Shown piece after piece: positions 7,713 through 15,525 of a stretch of 40,094 nucleotides of DNA. Source of the DNA: Gp22-AA3 sp964384905 (GTDB lineage Bacteria > Acidobacteriota > Polarisedimenticolia > Gp22-AA2); NCBI GenBank assembly GCA_964384905.1, contig CAYLND010000016.1, positions 1 to 40,094 on the forward strand, read 5' to 3'. The position numbers and the translations under genes were made by a program. Under the pieces are notes generated by a model. It did no database searches, was not told the DNA's origin, and was given only the letters and a program-made list of their open reading frames with translations. The first letter of the stretch is position 1, and each line of letters starts with the position of its first letter.

Positions 7713-9091
7713 GCAGGGCCCTCCTCGTTGCGCGACACAGGGCGTCGGGCTGGCAGGCCGATGGCGTGGTGCCACTGCTCGACGAGGCGGAAAGCGCCAC
7801 GCATGCGGCTCTTTGTGCGGCCGGTGTCTCCGTGGAGGTGACCGGTGAGAAGGCCCCCTGGCTCGATACGATCCTGAGGGAACATCGCTTCGTGGTGATG
7901 GCTCGTCCCACGGAAGAGACCTTCGGCCACGTGCAGTCGGTCATCCAGACCGGAGAGGGTTGCCTCCTGCGAATCCTCGATTCGCCTGCAGGAGGCTCGC
8001 GTGGGGCCCGATTCTTCCGTCGGGTCCGGCTGGCTCGAAACGGTTTCTCCTTCGCCGTGTCGCGGCGACCGCGGCGCTCGCGCCTGCAAGGATGGCGACG
8101 GCGCGTGTCGTTCCCGTTCCTGGCGGCGCTGCGTCCGGAGCCGGAGGACGAAGTCATCGCCAGGTGGCAGCGCGGTGGGCCGGCTCTCCTCTGCCGTACC
8201 CGGAATCGCTCGAGAATCTGGACCTCGGGCTTCCCCCTGGATCACCTGGGCACGGAAGAGCTTGGGCGGCTCCTCCGGTCGATGATGGACGACCCGCCGG
8301 GGATGCCGGCGGGTCATTCCCCCGTCCCCGATGGAGCCCGAGCCGTCGTCATTCTGCTTCACGACGTCGAGGATCCTTTGCCCGACGATCCGCGGGGGCT
8401 GGAGAGCGTCCGGCTGGGAACGGAATCCTGTCTTCGGGCGGAGGCCCGATTCGGCTTCCATGCGACCTACAACCTGGTGGGGACCTTCGCGGAGCAGATC
8501 CAGGATCTGGTGAAGCGCATCGGTGAAGAAGGCCACGAGCTGGCGAGCCATGGAGCGAGCCATAGAGTGGTGGTCGATCTGGAGCCCGCATCCCTCGAAG
8601 AGGAAGTGAAGGGAGCCGAAGAGCGTGTCGGCAGAATCTCCGGAGCACGGCTTCGTGGATTCCGCTCGCCCCGCTCCCGGTGGAGCGGACCCCTGCTCGA
8701 CCTGCTGGCGCAGCGAGGGTATCTCTGGAACGCGGAGGCGGATGCCTCTCCCTACCCCTATCAGGTGCCCAATGGAATGCGGGCGGATCTCGTGCGCGTG
8801 CCGGTCGCCGTTGACGACTGGGACTACGTGCGCCATCGCGCCAGCCCCCGGCGGGTTACGGAATGCTGGAAGAGGGAGGTGCAGTCCGCTGAGAAACGCG
8901 GCTGCTGGGTGGCCATCGGGTCCCACCCGTCGGTCCTGGGTGCGAAGAAAGGGAGCACAGAGGCGTTCTACGAGTTCCTGGAGTGGCTCTCTGCCCGGGA
9001 CGTGCGCGTCATGACGCTGGGGGAAGCCTCAGCCTGGTGGCTGGCGCGGGTCTCGCCGGCGGTGGGAAGCCGACAGGAGGTGGCGCGTTGA
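7709..9091 (+). CDS. Polysaccharide deacetylase (NodB-like) with N-terminal extension
   Basis: A 460-residue protein. The C-terminal half (about 210-450) is a NodB-homology carbohydrate esterase domain: ILLHDVED at 215-222 stands where most families have TFDDG, SHGASH at 280-285 supplies the two metal-ligand histidines, GFRSPRSRW gives the substrate-side motif, and IGSHPS holds the late histidine. The first 200 residues are an unrecognised extension rich in Arg. It has no signal peptide, so cytoplasmic action or an unusual export route is possible. A role in N- or O-deacetylation of the locus polymer or its precursor is inferred. ATG 7709 overlaps the previous stop as ATGA, and the flippase start overlaps its own stop as TTGA. 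Confidence 0.82.
   Translation: MSRALLVARHRASGWQADGVVPLLDEAESATHAALCAAGVSVEVTGEKAPWLDTILREHRFVVMARPTEETFGHVQSVIQTGEGCLLRILDSPAGGSRGARFFRRVRLARNGFSFAVSRRPRRSRLQGWRRRVSFPFLAALRPEPEDEVIARWQRGGPALLCRTRNRSRIWTSGFPLDHLGTEELGRLLRSMMDDPPGMPAGHSPVPDGARAVVILLHDVEDPLPDDPRGLESVRLGTESCLRAEARFGFHATYNLVGTFAEQIQDLVKRIGEEGHELASHGASHRVVVDLEPASLEEEVKGAEERVGRISGARLRGFRSPRSRWSGPLLDLLAQRGYLWNAEADASPYPYQVPNGMRADLVRVPVAVDDWDYVRHRASPRRVTECWKREVQSAEKRGCWVAIGSHPSVLGAKKGSTEAFYEFLEWLSARDVRVMTLGEASAWWLARVSPAVGSRQEVAR
9075..9080 (+). promoter_or_regulatory. Strong ribosome binding site deciding a TTG start
   Basis: AGGAGG lies 7 nt before TTG 9088. It is the best Shine-Dalgarno match in the operon and fixes the flippase start at TTG instead of the upstream open frame. 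Confidence 0.8.
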
Positions 9092-10542
9092 GCTCCACCG
9101 CCCGCAGGGCCCTGAGAAACACAATCCTCCTCGTGACCTTCGAGGTGGCGAATCCGCTTCTGTCGCTCCTGCTCGTGGGAACCATGACACGGAGGCTGGG
9201 AGCGGAAGGGACGGGGGCCTACAACCTCCTCGTGACGTTTTTCTTCGTGGCGACCTCGTTCACCTCCTTAGGGCTCAATTCCCTCATCACTCGGGAGGTT
9301 TCCCGCGACCGGGCGACCGCCACGCGCTACCTCGCCTCTTCCAGCTCGCTGGGGTTGCTGGTGTCCCTGGTCGTTGCCGCGGGACTGGTCGTCGCGATTG
9401 CCCTGGCGGGATACGGACCGGAGGTCGAGTCGGGTGGATGGCTGGTCGCCCTTGCGCTCCTGCCTTCCATCGTTATCCTTTACAGCGAGGCGGTTTTCAT
9501 CGCCTTCGAGAAGGTTCAGTACATCGTCCTTCTCGCGCTGGTGGAGAACGTGGGGAAGGTCGCCGTGGGTCTGTGGATGCTGCACCGTGGCATGGGCGTG
9601 GTGCCTCTCATCGCCTCGTTCGCTCTGTTTCGTTTCCTGACCCTCGCGCTCAACCTGATTCTCTTTCACCGGCAGATCGCGCCTCTTTCCTGGAGCTACG
9701 ACGGCCGCGTCGCGATGGATCTTCTCAGAAACATACCCATTTTCGGGACGATCTTCGTCGTCGCAGCCCTCTACCTCCGGGCGGACGTCTTCATGCTTTC
9801 GAAGATGGCCACCCTGGCGGCGGTCGGCTATTACACCACCGGCTACCGCCTGTTCTCGATCGCGCAGGTGGTCCCCAAGAGCTTCAACACCTCCATCTAT
9901 CCCGTGTTCTCCAAGCTGTTCAGCCATTCGCCGGAGTCGTTCCAGAGAGCCAACAGTCTCTCGATCCGTTACATCCTGGTCGTTCTGCTGCCCATGGCCG
10001 TCGGCATTCAGGGGCTCGCCGAGCCCCTGGTGCGCCTGCTCTTCGGGGAGGATTTCTATCCGGCGGCGGCGGTGCTGAAAGTGGTCATCTGGACTCTGGT
10101 CCCTTACGGGATCGTGCGCGTTCTGGCCTCTGGCTTGTTCGCGTCGAACCGACAGGTCATCGACCTGAAGGTGAACGTGATGAGCCTCGTGACCAACGTG
10201 ATCCTCAATCTCGTTCTCATTCCGCGCTTCGGAATGATGGGGTGCGCATGGGCCACACTGCTGTCCATGTGGTTCTTCCTGACCTATCAATGCTATTTCC
10301 TGCGGCACGAGATCGTGCCGGTCCTGCGCCGGGCGGAGATTCTGCGTCCGGCTCTGGCGGCCTCCGGGATTCTCGCCTGGCTCCGGCTGACGCCCTTGAG
10401 CCCGCTGCCGGTGAGAATCGCCGGCAGCGCGGCCGTGTACATCGCGCTGCTGGTGATGCTCCAGGTGGTGCGTCTGAGCGAGCTGAGAGCGGTGCTGCCG
10501 GAGCGCTTCGTCGGTCTTCTGCCCGAGGAGCATGAGCTGTGA
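9088..10542 (+). CDS. Wzx-like oligosaccharide flippase (MATE/MVF superfamily)
   Basis: A 484-residue integral membrane protein with about twelve to fourteen hydrophobic segments and short charged loops. It resembles the RfbX/Wzx polysaccharide flippases that move undecaprenyl-diphosphate-linked repeat units across the inner membrane. Features are an N-terminal helix pair with TRRLGAEGTGAYNL, the family-typical G-x-x-G-x-Y turn, and a second-half ADVFMLSKMATLAAVGYYTTGYR segment in which the LRADVFML acidic residue sits in a helix. The frame is open further upstream, but TTG 9088 is supported by AGGAGG at 9075-9080 and by the TTGA overlap with the preceding gene. It works with the polymerase at 5110 and the glycosyltransferases upstream. 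Confidence 0.88.
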   Translation: MSSTARRALRNTILLVTFEVANPLLSLLLVGTMTRRLGAEGTGAYNLLVTFFFVATSFTSLGLNSLITREVSRDRATATRYLASSSSLGLLVSLVVAAGLVVAIALAGYGPEVESGGWLVALALLPSIVILYSEAVFIAFEKVQYIVLLALVENVGKVAVGLWMLHRGMGVVPLIASFALFRFLTLALNLILFHRQIAPLSWSYDGRVAMDLLRNIPIFGTIFVVAALYLRADVFMLSKMATLAAVGYYTTGYRLFSIAQVVPKSFNTSIYPVFSKLFSHSPESFQRANSLSIRYILVVLLPMAVGIQGLAEPLVRLLFGEDFYPAAAVLKVVIWTLVPYGIVRVLASGLFASNRQVIDLKVNVMSLVTNVILNLVLIPRFGMMGCAWATLLSMWFFLTYQCYFLRHEIVPVLRRAEILRPALAASGILAWLRLTPLSPLPVRIAGSAAVYIALLVMLQVVRLSELRAVLPERFVGLLPEEHEL

Positions 10543-11327
10543 CGCTCGACTCGCAGGCTCTCATCCGAGAGGGGCAGCGACCGGCCCCGGGCGATGCGGT
10601 GACCCTCCTGGGCGTCCGGTTCGATCGCCTGACCAGAGAGGAGGCCCTCGGTGCTCTCGTGTCGGCGCTGGGTCGAGGAAAGGCGTGGAAGGTCTACATC
10701 GTCAATGCCCATACGCTGAACCTGGCCTGGGTGGACCCATCCTTCCGGCAGATCCTCAACGAGGCCGATCTCCTCTTGAACGACGGCAGCGGCGTGGGGC
10801 TGGCGAGCCGGATGGCCGGCAAGCCGTTCCCCGACAATCTGGTCGGCACCGACCTGGTGCCGCAGCTCTGCGAGCGGGCCATGCAGCGGGGCGTGGGCGT
10901 GTTCCTGCTCGGAGGCAGTCCCGGGGTTCCGGAGAAAGCCGCCGACGAGCTTCGTCGGATGTTTCCAGGGTTGAGGATCAGCGGCGTCCATCACGGTCAT
11001 TTTGCCGAATCGGCGAGGGCCCGCGTCGTCGAGGCGATCAGCCGATCCTGCGCCGGCGTGCTCCTGGTGGCGATGGGGAACCCGCTCCAGGAGATCTGGA
11101 TTCAGCACAATGCCGCAACCCTGCGCAGCGACGTCTGTATCGGAGTCGGTGGATACTTCGATTACCTCGCCGGTCGTCTTCGCCGCGCGCCCCGCTGGAT
11201 ACGCTGGGCGGGAATCGAGTGGGTCTACATCATGATGATTCAGCCGCACAAGTGGAGACGGTACATCATCGGGAACCCGCTCTTTCTCGTCCGGGCGATC
11301 ATGAATCGATTCGGATGGGGACCTTGA
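10539..11327 (+). CDS. WecG/TagA/CpsF family glycosyltransferase (GT26)
   Basis: A 262-residue protein of the usual length for the GT26 family, which transfers N-acetylmannosamine or its uronate (or glucose) from a nucleotide sugar to a lipid-linked acceptor. Signature elements are VNAHTLNLAW, the LLNDGSGVGLA block holding the catalytic-site Asp, VFLLGGSPGV, and VAMGNPLQEIWI. The C-terminal basic RWIRWAGIEW and KWRRYIIGNP segments fit membrane-peripheral binding. The start is GTG 10539, overlapping the flippase stop as GTGA. With two deacetylases nearby, a uronic or amino sugar in the repeat unit is plausible. The exact donor is not determined. Confidence 0.9.
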   Translation: MTLDSQALIREGQRPAPGDAVTLLGVRFDRLTREEALGALVSALGRGKAWKVYIVNAHTLNLAWVDPSFRQILNEADLLLNDGSGVGLASRMAGKPFPDNLVGTDLVPQLCERAMQRGVGVFLLGGSPGVPEKAADELRRMFPGLRISGVHHGHFAESARARVVEAISRSCAGVLLVAMGNPLQEIWIQHNAATLRSDVCIGVGGYFDYLAGRLRRAPRWIRWAGIEWVYIMMIQPHKWRRYIIGNPLFLVRAIMNRFGWGP

Positions 11328-12145
11328 GCGTCCAGTCCTCGGCGGTCAAGCGCTGGATCAAACGCTGGTCGAGGAGGGCGTTGGCTCATGGCAGCCGCCT
11401 CGCCGGGGTCGGCTGGCGGGGTCGCCTGACTCCGGGACTGCGGATCCTCACCTATCATCGCATCACGGACGATCCCCTCGATCCTTTCGCCGTGGCTCCG
11501 CGGGCGTTCGCCGCGCAGATGAGCCAGCTGGCGGAGTCAGGCAGGGTCTCGGCCCTGGGCGAGGCGTTGGAAGACATCGGAGCCCGAGCGGACACTGACC
11601 CGCGGATCGCTCTGACCTTCGATGACGGGACGCGGGATTTCCTGTCGGACGCTCTGCCCGTTCTTGCGCGCCTGGGGCTACCGGCCACGCTCTACGTGAT
11701 CCCGGCGCGGGTCGGAGAGCGTGGTTACCTGGGCTGGGACGAGGTGCGCGAAATCATGCACGCGGGAGTCGAGGTCGGCTCCCACGGCCTCGATCACCGA
11801 TCTCTGGGGAGGTTGCCAGCCGGCGAGGTCTGGAGTCAGGTTTGGGAGTCCAGGCGGATTCTTGAGGATCGGCTGGGCGTCTCCGTGACATCCCTGGCCT
11901 ACCCTTACGGAACCCTGCGCGATTTCAGCGACGAGGTGAAGGAGAATGTCAGGAAGGCGGGTTACACGAGCGCCTGCACCTCGGTCAACGGATTGAATCG
12001 CCAATCGACCGACCCGCTCGAGTTGAGAAGGACCAAGATCGAGCAGTCCGACGGTCCGATTTTCCGGAGGATTCTCCTCGGAGGTCTTGACGGTTGGGCC
12101 TTCGTCGATCGCACCCTGGTTGCGCTCCAGAATCGCTACGCGTGA
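11315..12145 (+). CDS. Polysaccharide deacetylase (NodB-like)
   Basis: A 276-residue carbohydrate esterase family 4 protein. After a basic N terminus it has ILTYHRI (a typical opening of this subgroup), the metal-binding TFDDG at 101-105, SHGLDH at 156-161 with both ligand histidines, and the AYPYG motif. It therefore has a complete NodB catalytic set, unlike the HDVED-type enzyme at 7709. It probably removes acetyl groups from amino sugars of the polymer. ATG 11315 overlaps the previous gene by 13 nt; TTG 11324 would instead give the 4-nt TTGA overlap used at the other junctions, so the start is uncertain by three codons. It is the last gene of the coupled operon, and a 256-nt gap follows. 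Confidence 0.88.
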   Translation: MGTLSVQSSAVKRWIKRWSRRALAHGSRLAGVGWRGRLTPGLRILTYHRITDDPLDPFAVAPRAFAAQMSQLAESGRVSALGEALEDIGARADTDPRIALTFDDGTRDFLSDALPVLARLGLPATLYVIPARVGERGYLGWDEVREIMHAGVEVGSHGLDHRSLGRLPAGEVWSQVWESRRILEDRLGVSVTSLAYPYGTLRDFSDEVKENVRKAGYTSACTSVNGLNRQSTDPLELRRTKIEQSDGPIFRRILLGGLDGWAFVDRTLVALQNRYA

Positions 12146-12199
12146 GCAGACAGGCTCCTCTGTATCGTCGCGTCGATCGAGCGAACGAGATTACGTTAA

Positions 12200-12216
12200 T
12201 GACGCGACACTGGCAA
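12200..12216 (-). promoter_or_regulatory. Putative activator site, inverted copy of TTGCSA-N4-CGCGTCA
   Basis: Read on the minus strand this is TTGCCA-GTGT-CGCGTCA. It matches the fixed positions shared by the sites at 12302-12318 and 38016-38032. It lies about 113 nt upstream of the -24 box at 12330, a normal distance for a sigma-54 enhancer-binding protein. The function is inferred from position and repetition only. Confidence 0.45.
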
Positions 12217-12301
12217 ATTTGAATCTTTCCGATGGACATGAGAAAGGGACAGTCCCAAGATGCGCCGTCGACCGGACGGCAAGCCCATGGGAACAGGTGG
12301 G

Positions 12302-12318
12302 TTGCGAACCTCGCGTCA
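12302..12318 (+). promoter_or_regulatory. Putative activator site, direct copy of TTGCSA-N4-CGCGTCA
   Basis: The sequence TTGCGA-ACCT-CGCGTCA ends 11 nt before the -24 box. With the preceding GGG it agrees at 17 of 20 positions with the site before the dockerin operon (38016-38035, minus strand). TTGCGAA is itself a 7-nt palindrome. The function is inferred. Confidence 0.5.
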
Positions 12319-12329
12319 TCGACCACATG

Positions 12330-12344
12330 TGGCACATCGATTGC
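12330..12344 (+). promoter_or_regulatory. Sigma-54 (RpoN) -24/-12 promoter of the beta-helix gene
   Basis: TGGCAC (12330-12335), five bases, then TTGC (12341-12344), followed by T. This reproduces the RpoN consensus TGGCAC-N5-TTGC exactly, with the invariant GG and GC separated by 10 nt. The predicted transcription start is near 12356, giving a 5' leader of about 46 nt before GTG 12402. Such promoters need an AAA+ enhancer-binding activator; none is encoded in this window. Confidence 0.72.
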
Positions 12345-12363
12345 TTGTTGTCAGCCATAACCG

Positions 12364-12377
12364 CCCCCGTTCGGGGG
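12364..12377 (+). other. Leader hairpin (C5-GTTC-G5)
   Basis: CCCCC (12364-12368), loop GTTC, GGGGG (12373-12377): a short, very stable stem at the start of the predicted transcript, 12 nt upstream of the ribosome binding site. It has no T-run after it, so it is not a typical terminator. A role in mRNA stability is possible. Confidence 0.5.
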
Positions 12378-12401
12378 AGGGCATGCGATGGGAGGGATGT
12401 G

Positions 12402-14567
12402 GTGAGGAGCGCCGGGGGGAGCGTCGGCCCGTTCCGTGATGCCTTCAAGCTCGACCGTCTGCCATACAGCCGTGCCCTGATCGTCCTCTTCCTTCTGTCG
12501 GCCGCTCCGACCGGCCTGCTCGCCGCGACCTACTATGTTGACGGCGGCTGCCCCTTGAACGGGGGCGGTCTCGCGTCCACCTGCGCGTCCGCGGCCGGTG
12601 GCGCTGGCGCTTTCAACACCCTCCAGAGCGGCCTGAACGCGCTCTCCTCGCCGGGAGACATCCTGAACATCACCGGATCGCATGGGAGCTTCGACGGGGT
12701 GTATCCCGCGGATTACTTCAGCATCAGTGGAAAGAGCGGCTCGTCCTCGAACCCGATCATCATCCAGCGGCTGGGGTATCCCTCCAGCGCCGCCACCGTC
12801 TACATCGAATCGACCCTGGGCGCGAGTTGGACGCAGTGCACCGCGGCCACGTGCTCCGGTGCGCCCGTTCCGAACGAAACATGGTTCACGACCAAGAGTG
12901 GAGACGGGAGCAATCGCGCCTACTGGGCGCGCAAGCCCGATGGGAGCATCACCCCCCGGAAGACGTCGCTTTCGGGACTGACGAGCCAATACGACGCCTA
13001 CTCATGCGAAGGATGCAGCACCCTGTACGTCCGGTGGGGTCCATCGCTCTTCATCCCCAACCCCCGCGTCAATTACGCCAACAACGGCAACGGCTTCATT
13101 CTGTCGAACGCGAGTAACTTGACGATCCGCGGTCTCGTCTTCCGCAACATGATTCGATCCTCACTGCAAATCAATTACCCCAACACCAACGTCACGATCG
13201 ACAGCAACAAGTTCTGGTACGTCAATGACTCCTCGAACGGAAGCGGCCGGCCGCTGCTGGCGGACAGCCCCGTCAACATCCTGATCATCAACAACGAGTT
13301 TGGCTGGAGCTCCAGCGAGCCGCTGCACATCACCGAGCAGACCAATGGCCACGTGAGCGGCCTCATCAAGGGTAACTGGATCCACGACATCGGTGACCCT
13401 CAGGTGCTCGGACCGGGCACGGGCGGAACGCCCAACTGCACGACCTTCACTTCGGACGCTCCACAGGCCGCGAGCACTCTCGGGGATTTCAGCGGTCTGA
13501 CCGTGGACGGCAATCTTTTCGAACGGTGCCACGACGGCACCGCCATCCTCTACGAGAGCCACTGCGACGGCATGATCGTCAGCAACAACGTCATCCACGA
13601 CGTTCCCCTGGCGTTCAAATGGTCTCCCGACAACGGAGGCTCCGGCAATCACACCAGCAATCACAAGATCTTCAACAACATCATCTATGGCCTCACCAAC
13701 GGCTCGCACAACGGCGCGGGCAACTGCTTCCTGATGACGGGATCCTCGGACATCAAGAACAACGTGATCTGGAACAACACGTGCGCCGACATCCTGAATC
13801 TGGGGGTCGAGAGCCAGTCCGGGAGCAACACGTCGGGGAACCAGTTCACGAACACGATTTTCGTGAAACCCGGCGGTGGGAACGTCGTGAACACCGCGCA
13901 GGCGACCACCTTCCAGAACAATCTCGTCTGGAATGGCAGCACGTCCGGAGGATTCGGCAGCATCGCCGGCAGCACCGTGAGCTGCGGCAGCGGATCCAGC
14001 CGGTGCGGGAACCCGTCGTTTGTGAACGCGAGTCTCGGGGACTATCACCTGCAGGCGACCAGCCCGGGCATCGGCGGGGCCATCAGCACGGGCTTGCCGT
14101 CGTTGAGAACCACGGACATCTGCAACACGGTCAGCGCGCTCCCTCGTCCCTACGGAGACTGCCAGTCGCTGACCGGAGCCTGGGACATCGGGGCCGACGA
14201 GTACGGGGGTGGTTCCGTGGCGACGGCGACTCTCGCCGTCGGCAACCTGTCGTCCAGGTACGTTCCCGCAGGCACCTACACGATCACGCTGACCCTCTCG
14301 ACGGGCATCGGTTCCGTTCCCGGCCCCATCACGCTGACCGAGAGTGACAGCTCCACGCAGCTGATCACGTTGAGCGGGAGCGTTCAGGGGACCGTGTTCA
14401 CGGGGTCCCTTGCGGTGAACAGCTCGGTGGCCGACGGTCCCGCCGTGTTCTCGTTACCGGCCGCGTCTCTGATCAGCATCACGAGCGTCAATGGGGTCGC
14501 TGGGAATTCCATTACGGTCGACAAGACCCCTCCCGCGAGCCCCGCCAATCTCCGATCGGGCAACTGA
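12402..14567 (+). CDS. Exported right-handed parallel beta-helix protein with C-terminal Ig-like domain
   Basis: A 721-residue protein. The frame extends upstream, but GTG 12402 follows GGGAGGG (12390-12396) at good spacing and lies just after the sigma-54 promoter. Residues 18-43 form a signal peptide (ALIVLFLLSAAPTGLLAA), and the mature protein opens TYYVDGG, a common start of exported beta-helix proteins. Residues about 45-600 carry Asn-rich beta-helix coils (NLTIRGLVF, NVTIDSNKFWYV, MIVSNNVIHDV, SDIKNNVIWNNT) ending with DIGADEYGG. A beta-sandwich of about 100 residues follows. The chain stops right after TPPASPANLRSGN, a phrase that normally links into an Fn3 domain, so the C terminus may be shortened. 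No PEP-CTERM or other sorting tail is present. Beta-helix folds often bind or cleave polysaccharide; no lyase residues are assignable here. Confidence 0.85.
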   Translation: MRSAGGSVGPFRDAFKLDRLPYSRALIVLFLLSAAPTGLLAATYYVDGGCPLNGGGLASTCASAAGGAGAFNTLQSGLNALSSPGDILNITGSHGSFDGVYPADYFSISGKSGSSSNPIIIQRLGYPSSAATVYIESTLGASWTQCTAATCSGAPVPNETWFTTKSGDGSNRAYWARKPDGSITPRKTSLSGLTSQYDAYSCEGCSTLYVRWGPSLFIPNPRVNYANNGNGFILSNASNLTIRGLVFRNMIRSSLQINYPNTNVTIDSNKFWYVNDSSNGSGRPLLADSPVNILIINNEFGWSSSEPLHITEQTNGHVSGLIKGNWIHDIGDPQVLGPGTGGTPNCTTFTSDAPQAASTLGDFSGLTVDGNLFERCHDGTAILYESHCDGMIVSNNVIHDVPLAFKWSPDNGGSGNHTSNHKIFNNIIYGLTNGSHNGAGNCFLMTGSSDIKNNVIWNNTCADILNLGVESQSGSNTSGNQFTNTIFVKPGGGNVVNTAQATTFQNNLVWNGSTSGGFGSIAGSTVSCGSGSSRCGNPSFVNASLGDYHLQATSPGIGGAISTGLPSLRTTDICNTVSALPRPYGDCQSLTGAWDIGADEYGGGSVATATLAVGNLSSRYVPAGTYTITLTLSTGIGSVPGPITLTESDSSTQLITLSGSVQGTVFTGSLAVNSSVADGPAVFSLPAASLISITSVNGVAGNSITVDKTPPASPANLRSGN

Positions 14568-14610
14568 AAAAGGATGACCGTCGCAGGGGACGCCGCCGTG
14601 ACGGGGCTCG

Positions 14611-15441
14611 TCACACCTTCTGGTAGACGAGGAGCGCTCCAAGCGGATGTCCCGAGGCGTCGTCCGGGTGGGCCCAGTAGTTCACGAGCGCGAGCAGCGG
14701 CTCGAAGGGGCTGATCACGAGGCGCAGGAAGCGCGGCAAACGGCTCGAGGAGCTGATCAACGGATCCAGGTTGATCCACTCGCCCATGATGACCCGCTGG
14801 GTGAGTCTCAACCCATCCGCTTCGAGTCTCTCCTTCAGTCGTGCCCGATCATAGTGCCTTTCATAGAAACGTGGTTTCGTCAGCGGCATCCCTTTGCTGT
14901 CGAATGGCAGGCAAATGTCGTTCGACACGCGGCGGTAGGGAATCTGGATGACCAGGATGCCGCCGGGCTTGAGGACCCGACGGAACTCCCGCAGCGAGAC
15001 CGCATCACCATCGTCGGGAATGTGCTCGATCACGCTGATCGAATAGACGAAATCGAAGGAATCATCGGGATAGGTCAGACGGCGTGCGTCCTGGTATTCT
15101 ACGAAATAATTCGTGAGACCGAGGGCGCTGGCGACCCGTTTCCACCGCGAGAATAATCTCGTATCATCGAGATCGGTCGCATGAACCTCCTGCTCCGTCC
15201 TGGTCGCGAAAAAGACGCTCGGGAGCTTGGGGCTACTGACGTCCAGGATCCTTGGATTATTCAGCCGGAGGAATTCCCGATAGGTGAAGGCGTTCGGGAT
15301 GAAGCGCCAGTAGCCGACCGGCGCGAGCAATAATTTGATCCCTTCGACGATCATCCCCCGGAGTATGAGCTTCACGCCCACGGACAATGCGAACAGATAG
15401 AGGCGAACGGCGCTCCGGCGGATCCCCTTGTGGCGGCTCAT
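14611..15441 (-). CDS. Class I SAM-dependent methyltransferase
   Basis: A 276-residue protein read leftwards from ATG at 15441. The methyltransferase core shows a degenerate motif I (NPRILDVSSPKLPSVF, where the usual D-x-G-x-G is D-V-S-S-P), an acidic motif II (HATDLDD), FDFVYSISVIEHIPDD for motif IV, and LKPGGILVIQIPY for the post-core strand. The N terminus has a hydrophobic stretch (about residues 12-42) that may hold it at the membrane. The C-terminal part contains a second hydrophobic patch. It likely methylates a sugar or lipid-linked precursor of the locus, but the acceptor is unknown. It is transcribed alone, against its neighbours, and converges on the beta-helix gene with a 43-nt gap in which no clear terminator was found. 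Confidence 0.8.
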   Translation of the reverse strand: MSRHKGIRRSAVRLYLFALSVGVKLILRGMIVEGIKLLLAPVGYWRFIPNAFTYREFLRLNNPRILDVSSPKLPSVFFATRTEQEVHATDLDDTRLFSRWKRVASALGLTNYFVEYQDARRLTYPDDSFDFVYSISVIEHIPDDGDAVSLREFRRVLKPGGILVIQIPYRRVSNDICLPFDSKGMPLTKPRFYERHYDRARLKERLEADGLRLTQRVIMGEWINLDPLISSSSRLPRFLRLVISPFEPLLALVNYWAHPDDASGHPLGALLVYQKV

Positions 15442-15525
15442 TTGCAATCGTTGACCGTAGTGGGGATCCGTCCGATGTGGCTCCCGTGGCATGACAGGAT
15501 AGCAGAATAGCGAAAAAGCGCTCCG

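Larger units (their letters stand above)
12146..12401 (+). promoter_or_regulatory. Leader/intergenic region upstream of the beta-helix gene
   Basis: A non-coding stretch of 256 nt, locally AT-richer than its surroundings around 12190-12235. It contains, in order, an inverted copy of the 17-mer element (12200-12216), a short GGGAC-A-GTCCC palindrome (12246-12256), a direct copy of the 17-mer (12302-12318), a sigma-54-type promoter (12330-12344), a C5/G5 hairpin (12364-12377) and a GGGAGGG ribosome binding site (12390-12396). No transcription terminator with a T-run was found after the upstream operon. Confidence 0.7.

Noticed and set aside
12200..12230. TGGCAAATTTGAATC as a further sigma-54 promoter
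   Set aside because: No GC at the required 10-nt spacing from GG; the TGGCAA belongs to the inverted 17-mer.
12246..12256. GGGAC-A-GTCCC as a REP/RAYT-type mobile repeat
   Set aside because: A single short palindrome without a second copy or a neighbouring RAYT gene.
12270..12320. Segment with GGCAA, a purine loop and GGGTTGCGAACC that recalls the start of a c-di-GMP-I (GEMM) riboswitch
   Set aside because: The GACGCAAAGC core and second helix are missing, and the segment lies upstream of the sigma-54 promoter, so it would not be in that transcript.
12402..14567. PEP-CTERM or other C-terminal sorting signal on the exported proteins
   Set aside because: The beta-helix, kelch and dockerin proteins end without the P-E-P, helix and basic tail.
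14568..14610. CCGTC-N17-GACGG as a bidirectional terminator between convergent genes
   Set aside because: Only 5-bp arms, a long loop and no T-run on either side.
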